From: Euryodendron excelsum
Lineage: Eukaryota; Streptophyta; Magnoliopsida; Ericales; Pentaphylacaceae
NCBI GenBank assembly: GCA_033060915.1
Contig: CM065378.1
Coordinates: 12,101,001-12,165,000 of the forward strand
Reading direction: 5' to 3'
Length of the DNA stretch: 64,000 bases
The translations under genes and the position numbers were made by a program. Positions 34,398-47,480 of the stretch are shown here, one piece after another. The notes below the pieces were generated by a model. That model did no database searches. It was not told where the DNA came from and was given only the letters and a program-made list of their open reading frames with translations. Numbering within the stretch: the stretch's first letter is position 1; every line of letters begins with the position of its first letter.

Positions 34398-35232
34398 ATG
34401 GCAGCGAGTGACGTAAAGCTTCTGGGTCATAGTCCCAGCCCATACGTGAACCGGGTTCAAATTGCCCTCAACTTGAAGTCCATCAACTATGAGTTCCTAG
34501 AGGAGAAATTTGATTCCAAGAGCGACCTCCTCCTTAAATCCAACCCGGTTCACAAGAAAATGCCAGTTTTAATCCATGGTGACAAGCCCATGTGTGAGTC
34601 CCTCATCATCGTCCAATACATTGATGAGGTTTGGATCTCTGGTCCTTCCATCCTCCCTTCAGATCCCTATGATCGAGCCATTGCCAGCTTCTGGGCAGCC
34701 TATATTGATGAAACGGTATGTTTCTTTTTGTGTTTATCTTTTTAAATTAAAAGAGTAACCCTATACAAACATAATTAAAACTTTAGTGTCGAACACTCTA
34801 TCAGTTGAGACGACGATGAGATTTTTGTACGAAAATTCTATTTGTAAAACGATTTTCTTATTTGCAGTGGTTTCCGACACTGAGGGAAGTCCAGACAGCC
34901 GAGGGAGAGAGGCGAAACTGGTAGCATTGGAGCGAGCAATGGAAGTGTTTTGTGTTGTTGGAGGCGGCATTTGCCAAGTGCAGCAAAGGAAATGATTTCT
35001 TTGGTGGGGATAGTATTGGATATCTTGACATTGCTTTCGGAAGCATCTTGGGGTGGCCGAGAAGATTGGCGAGGTGAAGCTGCTTGACAAAAGCAAGACG
35101 CCGGGTCTGTCGAGATGGGCTGAGAGGTTTTGTTCACATGATGCCGTGAAGGATGTCATTCCGGAAACAGAGAAGCTTGTGGAGTTATTCAAGAAGTTTC
35201 AAGCCAGAGCCAAAGCTCAATCTCCCAATTAA
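34398..35232 (+). pseudogene. Tau GST C, frameshifted
   Basis: Exon 1 (34398-34715, 106 codons) is intact, with Ser14 in SPYVNR and E67-S68 in KPMCES. It ends at a good donor (ACG|GTATG). Exon 2 (34868-35232) is broken compared with GST B: a 1-base loss near 34908 leads to a TAG at 34922-34924, a 1-base gain lies near 34945-34955, and 10 bases are lost near 35055. The rest up to the CCCAATTAA end still matches. A transcript could give only about 124 residues: the thioredoxin-like half without the substrate-binding half. It is B's closest relative and carries a MITE in its leader. Confidence 0.9.
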
Positions 35233-35504
35233 CTTTGTCATGTTTTGGTCACTTCACGAATCAAAATTTTGGGAATTAAGCTTACAATTCTAATTAAGAT
35301 GGCCTTTTATGTGTAATTGTTTTTAATTGTTTAAGAAAGTACTAGACTGGGAGATTTACTTGTGAGCTAGAGTCTTATATGTTTTGGTTTTGCATTTTCT
35401 CCTGCGGAACGTGGTTTCGTTTGGTTGACTTGCTTTCAGTTCAATTTAGGATTCGGATGTATTTTCTCTGAAGTTTGTGTTTATTCTTCAACTTCCTATT
35501 GTGT

Positions 35505-37975
35505 TAGTTGATAGGAGTCCTCGGCACTCGCCAAATGACTTGATTTTAGCTTATAAAACAGTTTTAATTGGGAGTTGGGAGAGTTCATCATTATTATCTT
35601 GGCTATCTATATATCTCAATGATGATGCAGCAAACTCGTGGTGGCTTGCTCCTAGGTCCGAGATGAACTCTGATGATACCGGCCGGTAATCTCCTGCACT
35701 AAACCCACCGGTGTAGTGGGAGCCAAAGGCCCTCTGGTGTTCAAGTTAGATTCAAGGATATTCAAGCGTTGGAGAGGGAGAGATGTGTCTTAGGGGTAGT
35801 GTTTGCGTACCTTAGAGGGAGCTAAATTTTTTCCCTTGTATGCCTGCATGGGGGTGGTAGGTGGTCTCTCCACATAGCAGTCTTCGGTTGGAGGGGCAGA
35901 GTAGTGTCAGAACACTCGAGTGGATCATTTCCACACTCCAAGGTAACGTGTGTCAGAACGATGTCAGAGGCATGGCTATTGTCACCGATACAAGCCAAAC
36001 TCACGCCCCTGATGTGTGCCAGGGTGGCTAATGTCAAAAGTGGGCCCAATTGGTGCGGTCGAGCGCCGAACTGATCAGTGGACAGCCACGAGGATCTATT
36101 CGGCCTCGAGAGGTCGAGGGCAAAGAGCAGGGAGACCTGGTCGAGCGATGACCAGGTGGACTGATAGTATGGCCCCTAGCCTGCTCGGGAAACCATCATC
36201 ACCAGATGCCCCCAATTTATCTGGCCATCTGCTCGGGGCCAGAGGAATTCCATAGGACGGTCTAACCCTGAAACATGGAGTGCATTTATAGCAGGGTGGC
36301 GCAAAAATGACGGGCACTGTCACGTCGCTTCACATGCCTCCACGTGGCGGACAGGGATTAATTGTTAGTAGTCGAAAATGCATGACGTATCTCGGCTGTT
36401 GGTGTCCTGTCACTGCAAACCATCTGGGCCGTTGATTTCAAAGATGTGGGGGGAGTTTTGTAAGGCGGTTGCCCCCATTTTTGCCCTCACGACTTTTCAC
36501 CAAATACGCAGAGAGAAAGAGAGAGAAACAAAGCTTACTTCGTCGCTGCCAGCGTCATCTCCGTCGCCTCCGGCCAGTCGAAAGGGGGAACAACTTCTCT
36601 CGTGGCATTTCATGATCTTGATTAGGTCTGGGATTAGCACCCTCCCTGAAGAAAATTCGATGGCCGATTCCAGTGCAGAAAAGATATCCGCCTTAGAGAA
36701 GACGGTGGCTGACATAATGTCCAGCATGCAGCAGGTGGTCCGTCAAAACCCGGAGTTGCTCCAACGAAACCCAACTCCTCAGGTAGAGATTCGGCCGGGG
36801 CCCAACCTCCCGGCAGAGGAACATGAGGAGCAGGAGGTCGACAAGGATCTGCCCATTCTCCCCAACGGTAACGAAAATGATAATGGGGGACGGGTTGAGG
36901 AACCTCTCCTCCGCCGTGAGCCCCACATTGAAGAAGCACAAATGAGCCACGCCATCCCATCGAGGATGGAGATGGTAGACGATAAACCGGAGAGCTCCCA
37001 TGCTTGGGATGAACAACTGAGGGCTATGCAAGCTCAAATGGTTGGAGCTTTAGCCGCAGTTGAAGCTAAAGCTCCAAACACCGTGGACGCCCTCATTGGC
37101 CGAACGGCCTCGCCGTTCACACAAAAGGTGATGGATTACCCACTTCTCTTGAAGTTCGAAATGCCGACTTTGGACGCATTCGACGGATCTAAAGACCCGG
37201 TGGACCACTTGGAGACATTCAGGGGGCTCATGCATCTGTAGGCAGTACCAGAGGAGATCATGTGCAGGGCATTCCCCATCACGTTGAAGGGTTCGGCGCG
37301 AACCTAGTTCAACAAAATCAAACCAGCGACGGTCTCCACCTTCAAGGAATTTAGCAAGCTCTTTGTGAGCCACTACATCGGAGCCCAGCGGCAAAGGAGG
37401 CCCGTGACGTACTTACTGATTGTGAGGCAGAAGAAGGAGGAGACGTTGCGGGAGTATGTGGGGAGGTTCAACCAGGAGACATTGGTTGTGGAAGACAAGG
37501 TGGCCGTCACGGCGTTCATGAGCGGTTTGAGAGGTGGGAAACTCCTCTTTTTCTTGTCGAAGAAACCACCCCAAGACATGGCCGAATTGATGCTTCGAGC
37601 TCAAAAGTACATGAATGCAGAAAATGCCATGAGCGCCAAGCAAGATAGTGACAAAGGGGGTGGCTCGCAGGCGGAGAAGAAGAGAACAAGCGGAACCTCG
37701 AACGATAAGAGGGAGACGAAGACGAGCAGAACTAGCAATCAGGCGAGAAGCCGAGGAGAAGAGAGATGCAAACACAACCCCTAAGACATATCTGTCATTC
37801 TCCAACGCTTGAATCTCCTTGAATCTAACTCGAACACTGGAGGGCCTTTAGCTCCCATTACACCGATGAGTTTAGTGTAGGAGATCATTGGCCGGTATCA
37901 TCAGAGTTTATCTTGGACCTAAGGGCAAGCCACCACAAGTTTACTGTATCATCACTCAATATAAGCATCTCAGTT
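35505..37975 (+). mobile_element. LTR-retrotransposon (Ty3/gypsy-type) fragment with inverted flanks
   Basis: The insertion begins where similarity between the 3' flanks of GST C and GST B ends (about 35505). The left part (about 35505-36480) looks like an LTR plus leader. It is followed by a gag region at about 36661-37784. The right edge (about 37768-37960) is an inverted, not direct, copy of about 35620-35809, sharing GTGGTGGCTTGC and TCAAGCGTTGGAGA words. No protease, reverse transcriptase or integrase is visible. A normal element would have direct LTRs, so this is a rearranged or deleted copy. Confidence 0.75.
36661..37784 (+). pseudogene. Degenerate gypsy-type gag
   Basis: The frame resembles the retrotransposon gag family. 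From about residue 140 it runs MDYPLLLKFEMPTLDAFDGS, then DPVDHLETFRGLMHL, EEIMCRAFPITLKG, LFVSHYIGAQRQRRP, ETLREYVGRFNQE, and PPQDMAELMLRAQKYMNAE. Two in-frame TAG codons, near 37239 and 37303, interrupt it. The second replaces the usual Trp after the AR pair. It ends in a Lys/Arg/Ser-rich tail without a zinc knuckle. It cannot make a full Gag. Confidence 0.8.
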
Positions 37976-38060
37976 TTAGGCATAAACTTCCTTCACAATC
38001 ACATCTGAACAGAACCTCTCAGCTTGCCCATCCCGCTAGGCTCGGCGGCTTGTTTTCTTC
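37976..38060 (-). pseudogene. Scrap of tau GST exon 2
   Basis: On the minus strand this 85-bp piece follows GST exon 2 sequence: the GGGATGGGC...TGAGAGGTT...TGTGAAGGA order matches the [11 protein letters not shown]...VK coding region of GSTs A-C, with a 3-base gain and several substitutions. It lies right against the right edge of the retrotransposon fragment. It may be all that is left of the exon 2 belonging to the broken exon 1 at 32858-33072, or of another lost copy. Confidence 0.65.
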
Positions 38061-38212
38061 TAGAGAAATGCTAAATGTACTGCATTTGGCCACCGCATTA
38101 TGTTACCGGTACATGTGGTGTTTAACTTGAAAATATAGATGGCAAAAGTATTTCTGTTAAAAAGGCAACAGACAGAAAATATTCTTCAACGTATCATCTC
38201 TATCCAAATCAA

Positions 38213-38250
<38 letters not shown>

Positions 38251-39062
38251 CTCAACTGTTTTCTTTTGCATCAGTAACATTGGAACTCAACCCCTCTCCT
38301 TCCCTCTCACAGCCAATAGATCCACTTCTAGGAGGTAATGCTTCCATATTCTTGTCCAGCACCTTCAAAAGCTTTGATAACCATGGCTATGGTGATTTAA
38401 GTTTTCAAAGTGTGATTTATCTCACTCTCTTAGTTTCATATCTCCTTCCCTCCTTGGTTCCATTATGCCCTTAATCTATTAATGGTAATTATAATTAATT
38501 TTCTAAATATTAAGAAGATGACAATGAAGATATGCAAGAAATCACAGAACCAATGTAGAAAAACCAGTGGGTGCATTTACAAAGATGCATTCCGGCAATC
38601 CGAGGGCAACAAACCGGAGAAAAAAAGAAAACATGGATGAGACCCAATAGATCAATTCCAGAAAATTATTTCCATTTTCATATTGAATTGTTCACCAGCT
38701 CTTATTTTTACTTTTTTTTGGTAGAAAATCGTTTTCTTTTCAAATGCTCTATGAGCATTTTTGGTAAAAAATCGTTTCCCTTTCTAACTCGAATACATCC
38801 ATGCTCTACGATGACATGGAATACACAATCACTTTCACACGTCAGCCGGTGTGCAAAATTGGTGGATTTTGCCGGTGCAGCCCTCTTTCATCTAGTAGCT
38901 AGTTTTTCATCGGCTATCTTCTTCGTATCTTGTCTCATGTTTGCTTCCATAGAAAGGTCGGGATAATTAATCCATATTTTTCATACAATGTTACCCAATC
39001 CAAAGGGGTACAATAATTAATTCGAGGATTGGACATTGGAAGCCAAAACAAATTACCCTACA
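38061..39062. other. Gene-free stretch
   Basis: No supported gene. A CT microsatellite lies at about 38211-38247. Open frames of 111-131 codons (38139-38474, 38571-38966) are low-complexity or lack recognisable domains. Confidence 0.5.
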
Positions 39063-39660
39063 AAGAATTAATAACTCCAGAATTAACTCTCCTAAACTAT
39101 TTCTCCTTTTATCTCATCCCAACAAATACTAATTTATGCCCTTAAGATATAGATTAGTTAGACATGCATAAACAGAATTGTAATGAAAAAATATGAAAAA
39201 AAGTGAAAGTCCCGTACCTTGTACTACTAAATAAATCATGCTTAACTTATACCCTACAGTTCTAGGTAGATGTTAAAAATTATTCATTGTTCTTGAAAAA
39301 ACATGTCCAAATCATATCATGACTCAAAAACTAAAACGAACGTAGGGAATTGCATCATAGAGTTAATACTCTCAAGTTCTCAACTACTACCTCTCCTAAA
39401 ACTAGTTCTCCTTTTATCATCTTATCCCGACAAATGCTAATTTATGTCCTTAAGATATAGGTCAGACATGCACAAACAAAATTGTATAAAAAAGTATGAA
39501 AAAGTGAAAGTCTCATAATTTATGCTTGACTTATACCCTACGGTTTCAGGTACATGTTGGTTGAAAATTATTCGTTTTCTTGGAAAACCACTTCCAAATC
39601 ATATCACGACTCAAAAACTAAAAAGACCATAGGGAATTGCATCATATAGTAAATACTCTC
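39063..39660. repeat. Tandem duplication of about 300 bp downstream of GST D
   Basis: The block 39063-39364 recurs at about 39365-39660, sharing the order TCTCCTTTTATC, CTAATTTATG, CTTAAGATATAG, ACTTATACCCTAC, CAAATCATATCA, AGGGAATTGCATCATA. A diverged third version is downstream of GST E (about 42760-43620), so it is part of the duplicated GST flank. Confidence 0.7.
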
Positions 39661-39746
39661 AACTACTAAAAGGAAAAACAGCTAGAATTAATAAATGTCA
39701 GCCTCCATCATCTGTCTCTGGCTGGGCTCCTTAATGGGTCTTAATT

Positions 39747-41522
<1,776 letters not shown>

Positions 41523-41576
41523 TCACAAAAGTTACGAGATATGGCTTTGGTTCTTGTGTTTGTTAGTGTGTGTGGA

Positions 41577-41584
41577 TATAAATA
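41577..41584 (-). promoter_or_regulatory. TATA box of GST D
   Basis: TATTTATA on the minus strand, about 67 bp before the start codon at 41510. The same box, with similar neighbours, precedes GST E at 46532. Confidence 0.7.
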
Positions 41585-41884
41585 GGGGATGAAATGTCCG
41601 CTTAAGTGAAAGCAATTGATATGGGGTGTAGTGTAATAAGGTTTAAAGGATCCTAAATGCAACATTACCATTACTGGGTCACAGGTAGACAGATTCGGTT
41701 TCCAACCATAATGGCGGGGATGCATGTGGTAGTTGAGTTCCATGGCTGAAACTAAAACACGTAACAGATCTCTCTCTCCATACCTTGGTTCAACATTTAA
41801 TACGTAATGCCATGTTAGGATTGAGGGTTGTGCTTGAGAAGTGACGGGAAAGTACACATTTTTCTCCTTTTTGTTTGGGTTCAT

Positions 41885-43704
41885 TGGTCAACTAATTCTT
41901 TTCTCGATCTGATTAAAAACAAGTCATTTACGTTGGTATTCATAAAGAATAAATTATTAGTAAACAACTCTTGCACTAGACAATAGTCGAATTCAAATTC
42001 TTGAAACGCTTAACCTCTCAAAAGAGAAATAAAAAACGCTAGCTAATTGAGCTAACCCAATTGGTTGAAAATACACAATTTTCACTTGTTTGGATGTTTA
42101 ACAAGTAGGAGAGAAAGGGAACAAACAAATGATAATCTTATTATGTTTTAGAAGAAAAATTATTCTGCTGGATTCAAAATACTATGTCAGCATGTGACGT
42201 GAAGTGCCCCACAATAATAAAGTGTCACATGCCCATCAAGACTTTCTTACCCATGCTACAGCCTCTTTCATGCCATTTTCATTTAGATAATAAGATTAAC
42301 CACTTTCCTAATCTCATGTTTCAATTGTACCAAAATATATATATACATATATATCAAGTATTCATTTTTAATAGGTTGGAAACATAAAGTCATCATGTTA
42401 ACATGGTGTAATTTCACATTTTAGAGAGGAAGTGAAGAAAAATTAGTGATTATTGATTTTGCTCAGTCTTTTTAACCAGAGGTGACATTTAGTAATGTCC
42501 TTTTCAAGACATAGAAATAAAATATTCCTCATTTCTCTATTTTCCAAATATCTCAAACAATATTATTTTTTTTGTTTTTTTATTATCCAAACAAGAAAAA
42601 ATCCCTTGTTCGATCTTGTCTCAGTGGCTTCTGTAAATGGAGTCAGGATAACAAATCTAGACGAACTGTTATCCTGTATGCACGGTATCATATAATGGAA
42701 ATGGGGTAATAAAATAACTACTTCGGAGGATGAGGATCAGAATTGAAAGCCAAAACAAAATTACGTACCCCTTAAAAAATTAATAATTTCAAGATTAATT
42801 GTCTTAAAACTAATTTTCCCTTTATCTCATCCAAACACAAAAAGTAGCCTAAAAGGACAAAACACCGACACTACATAATTGAAAAAGGCAATGCATAACA
42901 GAGTTATACAATATGAGAAAGTGTGAGAAAAGTTGAAGCCCCCCGCTCTGTAGTTGTACAACCCATTATACATGTTTAATTTATGCTCTACAGATGTTAA
43001 AATAATTATGTTGTACAACCCATTATACATGTTTAATTTATGCTCTACAGATCTTAAAATAATTATGTTTTTCTTGAAAGAGCATGTCGAATTTATAATT
43101 GTCAAAAAATTCATTTGAAAGTGAAAAATACATTTCCGTAAAAATGCGCTTTATGTGAAACTCGTTTTAAAATTTTTAAAAAATATTCTAGAAACTCTTG
43201 AAAAATTTTTGAAATACGTGTTGAAAATGCTTGGAAAACATTACAGAAATGCTTGACAAACTCTGCAAAAAATCTTGAATAACTTGAAATATTGATTTTT
43301 GTACATTTTTCTTCTCAAATTCCAACTAAGTAACTGTTAAATTCTTTATACAAATTTCTACTAAGTTTTAGAAAAGTTTTTTTTTAAATTTTGCAAAAAT
43401 TCCTTACTAAGATTCTATTAAGTTTCTCAATCAATTCTTAATTTTTTTCCCCACTTCTCGTTTTTTCTATTTTCTCTGGTCGCATTGTGTTTTCCCTAGC
43501 ATTTCTAGTTTCGGTTTCTGGTAGCTATGGTCCAATCATATCATCACACAAATAAAACAAGAATGAACATAAGAAGTTGCATCATATAGAACATACTCTC
43601 AAACGCTAAAAGGAAAAAAGCAAGGACTAGTAAATATTGGCTGCACCTTGTCACTGGCTAAGTCCTTATGGATCTTTTTTACTTTAGTTGGGAGGAGGTG
43701 CGCT
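41885..43704. other. Intergenic stretch between GSTs D and E
   Basis: No supported gene. The part from about 42720 to 43640 is a diverged copy of the GST D downstream flank. A 57-bp unit containing GTACAACCCATTATACATG is present twice in tandem at about 42954-43068. The remainder is AT-rich. Confidence 0.55.
42954..43068. repeat. Tandem duplication, two copies of 57 bp
   Basis: Two almost identical units start at about 42954 and 43011, each with TTGTACAACCCATTATACAT, a TTTAATTTATGCTCTACAG block and AATAATTATG. The only clear change is GATGTT against GATCTT. Confidence 0.85.
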
Positions 43705-46447
43705 TTATTTGGCCAAGAGGACCTTAGCAAACTCAACAAGCTTGTCAGTTTCAGGCATAACCTCCTTCACAGAACCATCACTGCAGAACTTCTCAGCCCA
43801 TTCGGCCAGATTAGGCGTCTTGGCTTCATCAAGCAGTTTCACACTATTCGTCTTCTCGGCCACCCTTAGCCACCCCAAGAAACAACCCAGTGCAATGTCA
43901 AGGTAGCCAATGAGGTCTCCGCCGAAGAAGTTCTTGCCTTTGCCGCATTTCACAAAGGCTTCTTCCAATAACTCTAACCCTTCGCCCACTTGAGAAATTG
44001 CTGCCTTCTTGGCTTCCTCTCCTTGAGCAATGACTGTGCCCCACAATGATGGAAACCACTGCAACACCCATTTGAATTAAAAGTAATTAACGATTCATAT
44101 AAAAAGGATTTATACCCACACCTTTTCAATTCCATACAATCGAGGTGTTTTTGCCAAAATAACCTTATTTTTTTAAAAAAATATTCCCAATCTAACATTA
44201 TTGAAAATTTAATTCCCATTTTAATACTTTGCTTGCCACATCAGCTCTTATTTTAGAAAAATTGCTTGAATTATGGATTTCTTTTATATTTTAAAAACTT
44301 TTAGAGAAAGTATTCCTCCATAGTAGAGGTTTACCATTGATCTATAGCCTTTCTTCATTTTATCAAATAGCAATAAGCTTTTTAGAATTTATATGGAGAA
44401 GTGATAGGCTGTGGTTCTTATTATTCACACAGTAATTCCAATTACCAATAGGGTTATTCATAATCAGTTCTTATGTTAAGACTCAACTACTCATAAAATA
44501 GTAATTAATTACGCCATGATGTGCATGGTTGAGGAAGATTCGGATAGAGACGATAATAACAACCTCGATAGATCAAAATTAATATCTTCATTACGAGGAC
44601 ATTAATGGTTTTAGGTGTAAGCATATGTAATACAATTCAACATTTTGGTTTATGCAGAATTTGGATACTTTACAAAAGGTTTTTACTTTGGAACTCTATT
44701 GAAGACCGCTTCTTAGTTTCTTGAATGAGGGTCCAGCTAATATGGCTGAGATTTGTAAAGAATAACCGCTCAAATACGCTTCCATGGATGGTTGAGAGAG
44801 AAGACTCAGATAAACAAAGAAGAAATGGACTAATCAGGTTATTTGGTTTTTTTGTTTTGTTAAAAAAATTAGGAAGTCCTTAATTCAAATGCTTTGCCTA
44901 AAAAATGGGCTGATGTGGCACAAAAGTATTAAAATGGAATAAATTTTTTAATAGTGTTAGATTGGAATTTTTTTGAAAATAGTGTTACTTTGGCAAAAAA
45001 AAACTCCCATACAATTTCCTGATTTGATCACAACCCAATATAGATCAAAGAAGAGTAACACCGTATATAAACTACTTTTTTAATTCATTTTTTCACCTAT
45101 AAAACACAATGAATACATGTGAAATTCATTCACTTTTGTAAGTTATGAGTAAGAAAGTGAGTTAAAAATTAAGTTATGCATAACTTTTTTCTTAAAATAT
45201 TGATAAGTTTTTACCGGCTGGCTGATGAGGAAGGGAAGGAAAGCAAAGGAAAAAAAAGAAAAAGGTAGAGAAAGTGTCTTTCAGCTGTTTGATTTTACCA
45301 AGAAATAAAAGGAGAGAAGAGAGAGAAAAAGGGAGAGTGATTATTTTCCCTTTCCTTTCTTTTTTCTCTTTTAGGTATAATCAAATAAAAGAAGAAAAGA
45401 AAAAAATTATTTTTTCTTCTTTTCCTTTCCTTTTTCAAGTTCATTATAGGCTATTAACAACTTGTTCTTCGAGTTAATTTCCCAGTTTCTTAAGATTTAG
45501 TCTGTTTGGCACTTGAGAAAAGGAAGAGAAAAAAATTTCCATCCTTTTCATGTTTGGTTTTTAATATAAATGGAAAAGATACTCCAAGAAAGAAAAGGAC
45601 AACTAAGTTATTTCCCTTCTCACTGTTCTTCTATTTTCTTTCTTATCTTTACTCCAAAAAAAGAAATTTACATTTTTCCTTGAATCTCAAACAAACGAAA
45701 GTTAATTATTTTCCTTCCCCTTTTGTTCTATGTTCTTTACAAATTTAGACAAACAAAAACAATCACTTTTCCTACAATGACTTTTTCCCTTCTACGATAT
45801 CCCATACAATATAGGTGGATTGGGCTAATAAAAGAAGAAAAAGGGTGACTTATCATTATTGGACAATGAAAAAGAGTACCTTATCCTATATTATATAGAT
45901 GAATTGGGCTAATAGTTACCCTGTTATTTTTCTTTCTTTTTTTTTTCTCGAATTTTAAATAAAGAAAATTTTAATTATTTTTTTTCTTTTCATTTTTTTC
46001 CAAAATTACACAAAAATAAATAAATGATGTTTTTGAAAAATTACACAAAAATAAATAAATAAATAACCACGTTTCCTACAATTTCTCACAATCTAGGTGA
46101 ATTGGGCTAATGAAGGAAGAGAAAAGTACCTTATCATCGATATAAGCAGCCCAAAAGCGGGCAATGGCACGATCATAGGGATCAGAAGGGAGGATTGAGG
46201 GACCAGAGGTCCAGAACTCATCGATGTATTGGACAATGATGAGCGACTCGCATATGGGCTTGTCGCCATGGATGAGAACTGGGACTTTCTTGTAAACGGG
46301 ATTAGATTTGAGGAGGAGCTCGCTCTTGCTGGCCAGTTGCTCTTGGAGGAACTCGTAGCCGACGGCCTTGATGTTGAGGGCGATTAGAGGCCTCATTACG
46401 AAAGGGCTTGCCCATGCGCCAAGAACTTTGACGTCGCTTGCAGACAT
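43705..46447 (-). CDS. GSTU: Tau-class glutathione S-transferase E
   Basis: Exons 46447-46130 (106 codons) and 44058-43705 (118 codons with stop) are joined in phase 0 to give 223 residues. The 2,071-bp intron contains a Mutator-type element and purine-rich repeats. The N-terminus [19 protein letters not shown] keeps the catalytic Ser14 in [18 protein letters not shown] keeps E67-S68. Exon 2 has [20 protein letters not shown] and [21 protein letters not shown]. The protein stops at LLAK, seven residues short of GST D, because a TAA replaces the next codon; the lost APPPN coding sequence is still readable after it. The tail is not part of the active site, so the gene may work. The promoter carries a retroposon-like insertion next to the TATA box. 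Confidence 0.9.
44141..45006. mobile_element. Mutator-type MITE in the GST E intron
   Basis: Inverted ends of about 105 bp share TTTTTGCCAAA, CAATCTAACA and TTTTAATACTTT, followed by GCCACATCAGC. The element is flanked by an exact 9-bp duplication, CCATACAAT, at 44132-44140 and 45007-45015. No transposase frame in the 866 bp. A 9-bp target duplication with long inverted ends fits non-autonomous Mutator-like elements. Confidence 0.88.
45215..45760. repeat. Two purine-rich MITE-like blocks in the GST E intron
   Basis: The first covers about 45215-45445 and the second about 45480-45760, each with an A/G-rich arm followed by a C/T-rich arm. The sequence between them (GAGTTAATTTCCCAGTTTCT and TTTAGTCTGTTTGGCACTTG) matches the GST D intron repeat and the 32700 segment. 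Confidence 0.6.
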
Positions 46448-46524
46448 GATCACTACTACCACAACTCTCAAAAGTTACCAGATATGGCTTTGGTTTCTTG
46501 AGTGTATCTGTGTGTGTGTGTGGA

Positions 46525-46532
46525 TATAAATA
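46525..46532 (-). promoter_or_regulatory. TATA box of GST E
   Basis: TATTTATA on the minus strand, about 78 bp before the start codon at 46447, in the same context as that of GST D. A (GT)n run lies between it and the gene. Confidence 0.7.
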
Positions 46533-46570
46533 GGTTACAGAAAAGTTCACTGAAGTGACAGCAATTGATG

Positions 46571-46762
46571 TATTTTTTTTTTCTAGACTAGTCGGGTTTC
46601 TGGAAATTTTCATTAATTTTTAAACTTATATAGTTCCCGTTCTATATAAATCGGGCCAAAAATAGTTCCAAAGTGCTGATAATATCTAATAAATTTTGAA
46701 CTTCAAATTTTAGAAGAGTAAGCCCAAAGCTCCAAATTTTGACCACCCGGCCTGGGCGGAGG
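46571..46762 (-). mobile_element. Retroposon-like insertion beside the GST E TATA box
   Basis: A 192-bp block absent from the otherwise similar GST D promoter. It is flanked by CAATTGATG at 46562-46570 and 46763-46771. On the minus strand it ends in an A-rich tail (rc of 46570-46583) next to the duplication. That is the structure of a SINE or a 5'-truncated LINE copy. I do not see clear tRNA-type A and B boxes. It begins about 38 bp upstream of the TATA box. Confidence 0.75.
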
Positions 46763-46957
46763 CAATTGATGATGTTGGTGTGGTGGGGTTGTTGTATAGC
46801 TGTGAAGGATCCTAAATGCATTATTACCATGATTGGGTGTCATTGGGATCAGACCATTATTGGGTCAGAGGCAGATGGATTGGAGGTGAGTTATATGGCT
46901 GAAAACTAAACACGTAACAGATAATGGTAACAGATCTCTCTTCCCAAACTTTGGTTG

Positions 46958-47229
46958 GCCAGCCTGTTTGTTAGTTCGGAACTTGGGGTGGAAGGAAAGG
47001 AAATTTTTTTCTCTTTCTATGTACAATTCTATCTAAAAAGAAAAGGGAAAAAAAAAGAAGAGAAAGAAAAGGAAAAAAAAAACAAGGAAAAAAATTCACT
47101 CTCTCTTTCTCTTTCTTCTTTCCTTTCATTTTCTTTCTTTCATTTTTTTTATAAAAACAAACGAGAAAAAAAAATATTTTTTTTTCTTTTTCTCTTTTCT
47201 TTTCAGAAGTTCCAAACAAGCTGTTAATA
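46958..47229. repeat. Purine-rich MITE-like insertion in the GST E upstream region
   Basis: The left end CCAGCCTGTTTGTTAGTTCG and the inverse right end (CAGCTTGTTTGGAACTTCTG) match. The arms are A/G-rich then C/T-rich. It interrupts sequence that is continuous upstream of GST D (between CTTGGTT and TTTAATAC/TTTAATGTT). Confidence 0.75.
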
Positions 47230-47292
47230 TTTAATGTTACATTTGAAATGAATGGTTGTGCATGAGAAGTGAAGGGAAAGTACCAAATTCCA

Positions 47293-47411
47293 CTTGTTTG
47301 GATGTTTAACATGTGGAAGGGTAAGGAAAGGAAAGGAAAAGAAAGAAAAAATAATAATTTTTTTTTTCATGTTTGATTCTACAAGGAAAAGATAATTGAA
47401 AGAGAGTAAAA

Positions 47412-47480
<69 letters not shown>

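Noticed and set aside
36497..37037. Minus-strand frames of 76-114 codons
   Set aside because: Shadows of the gag region.
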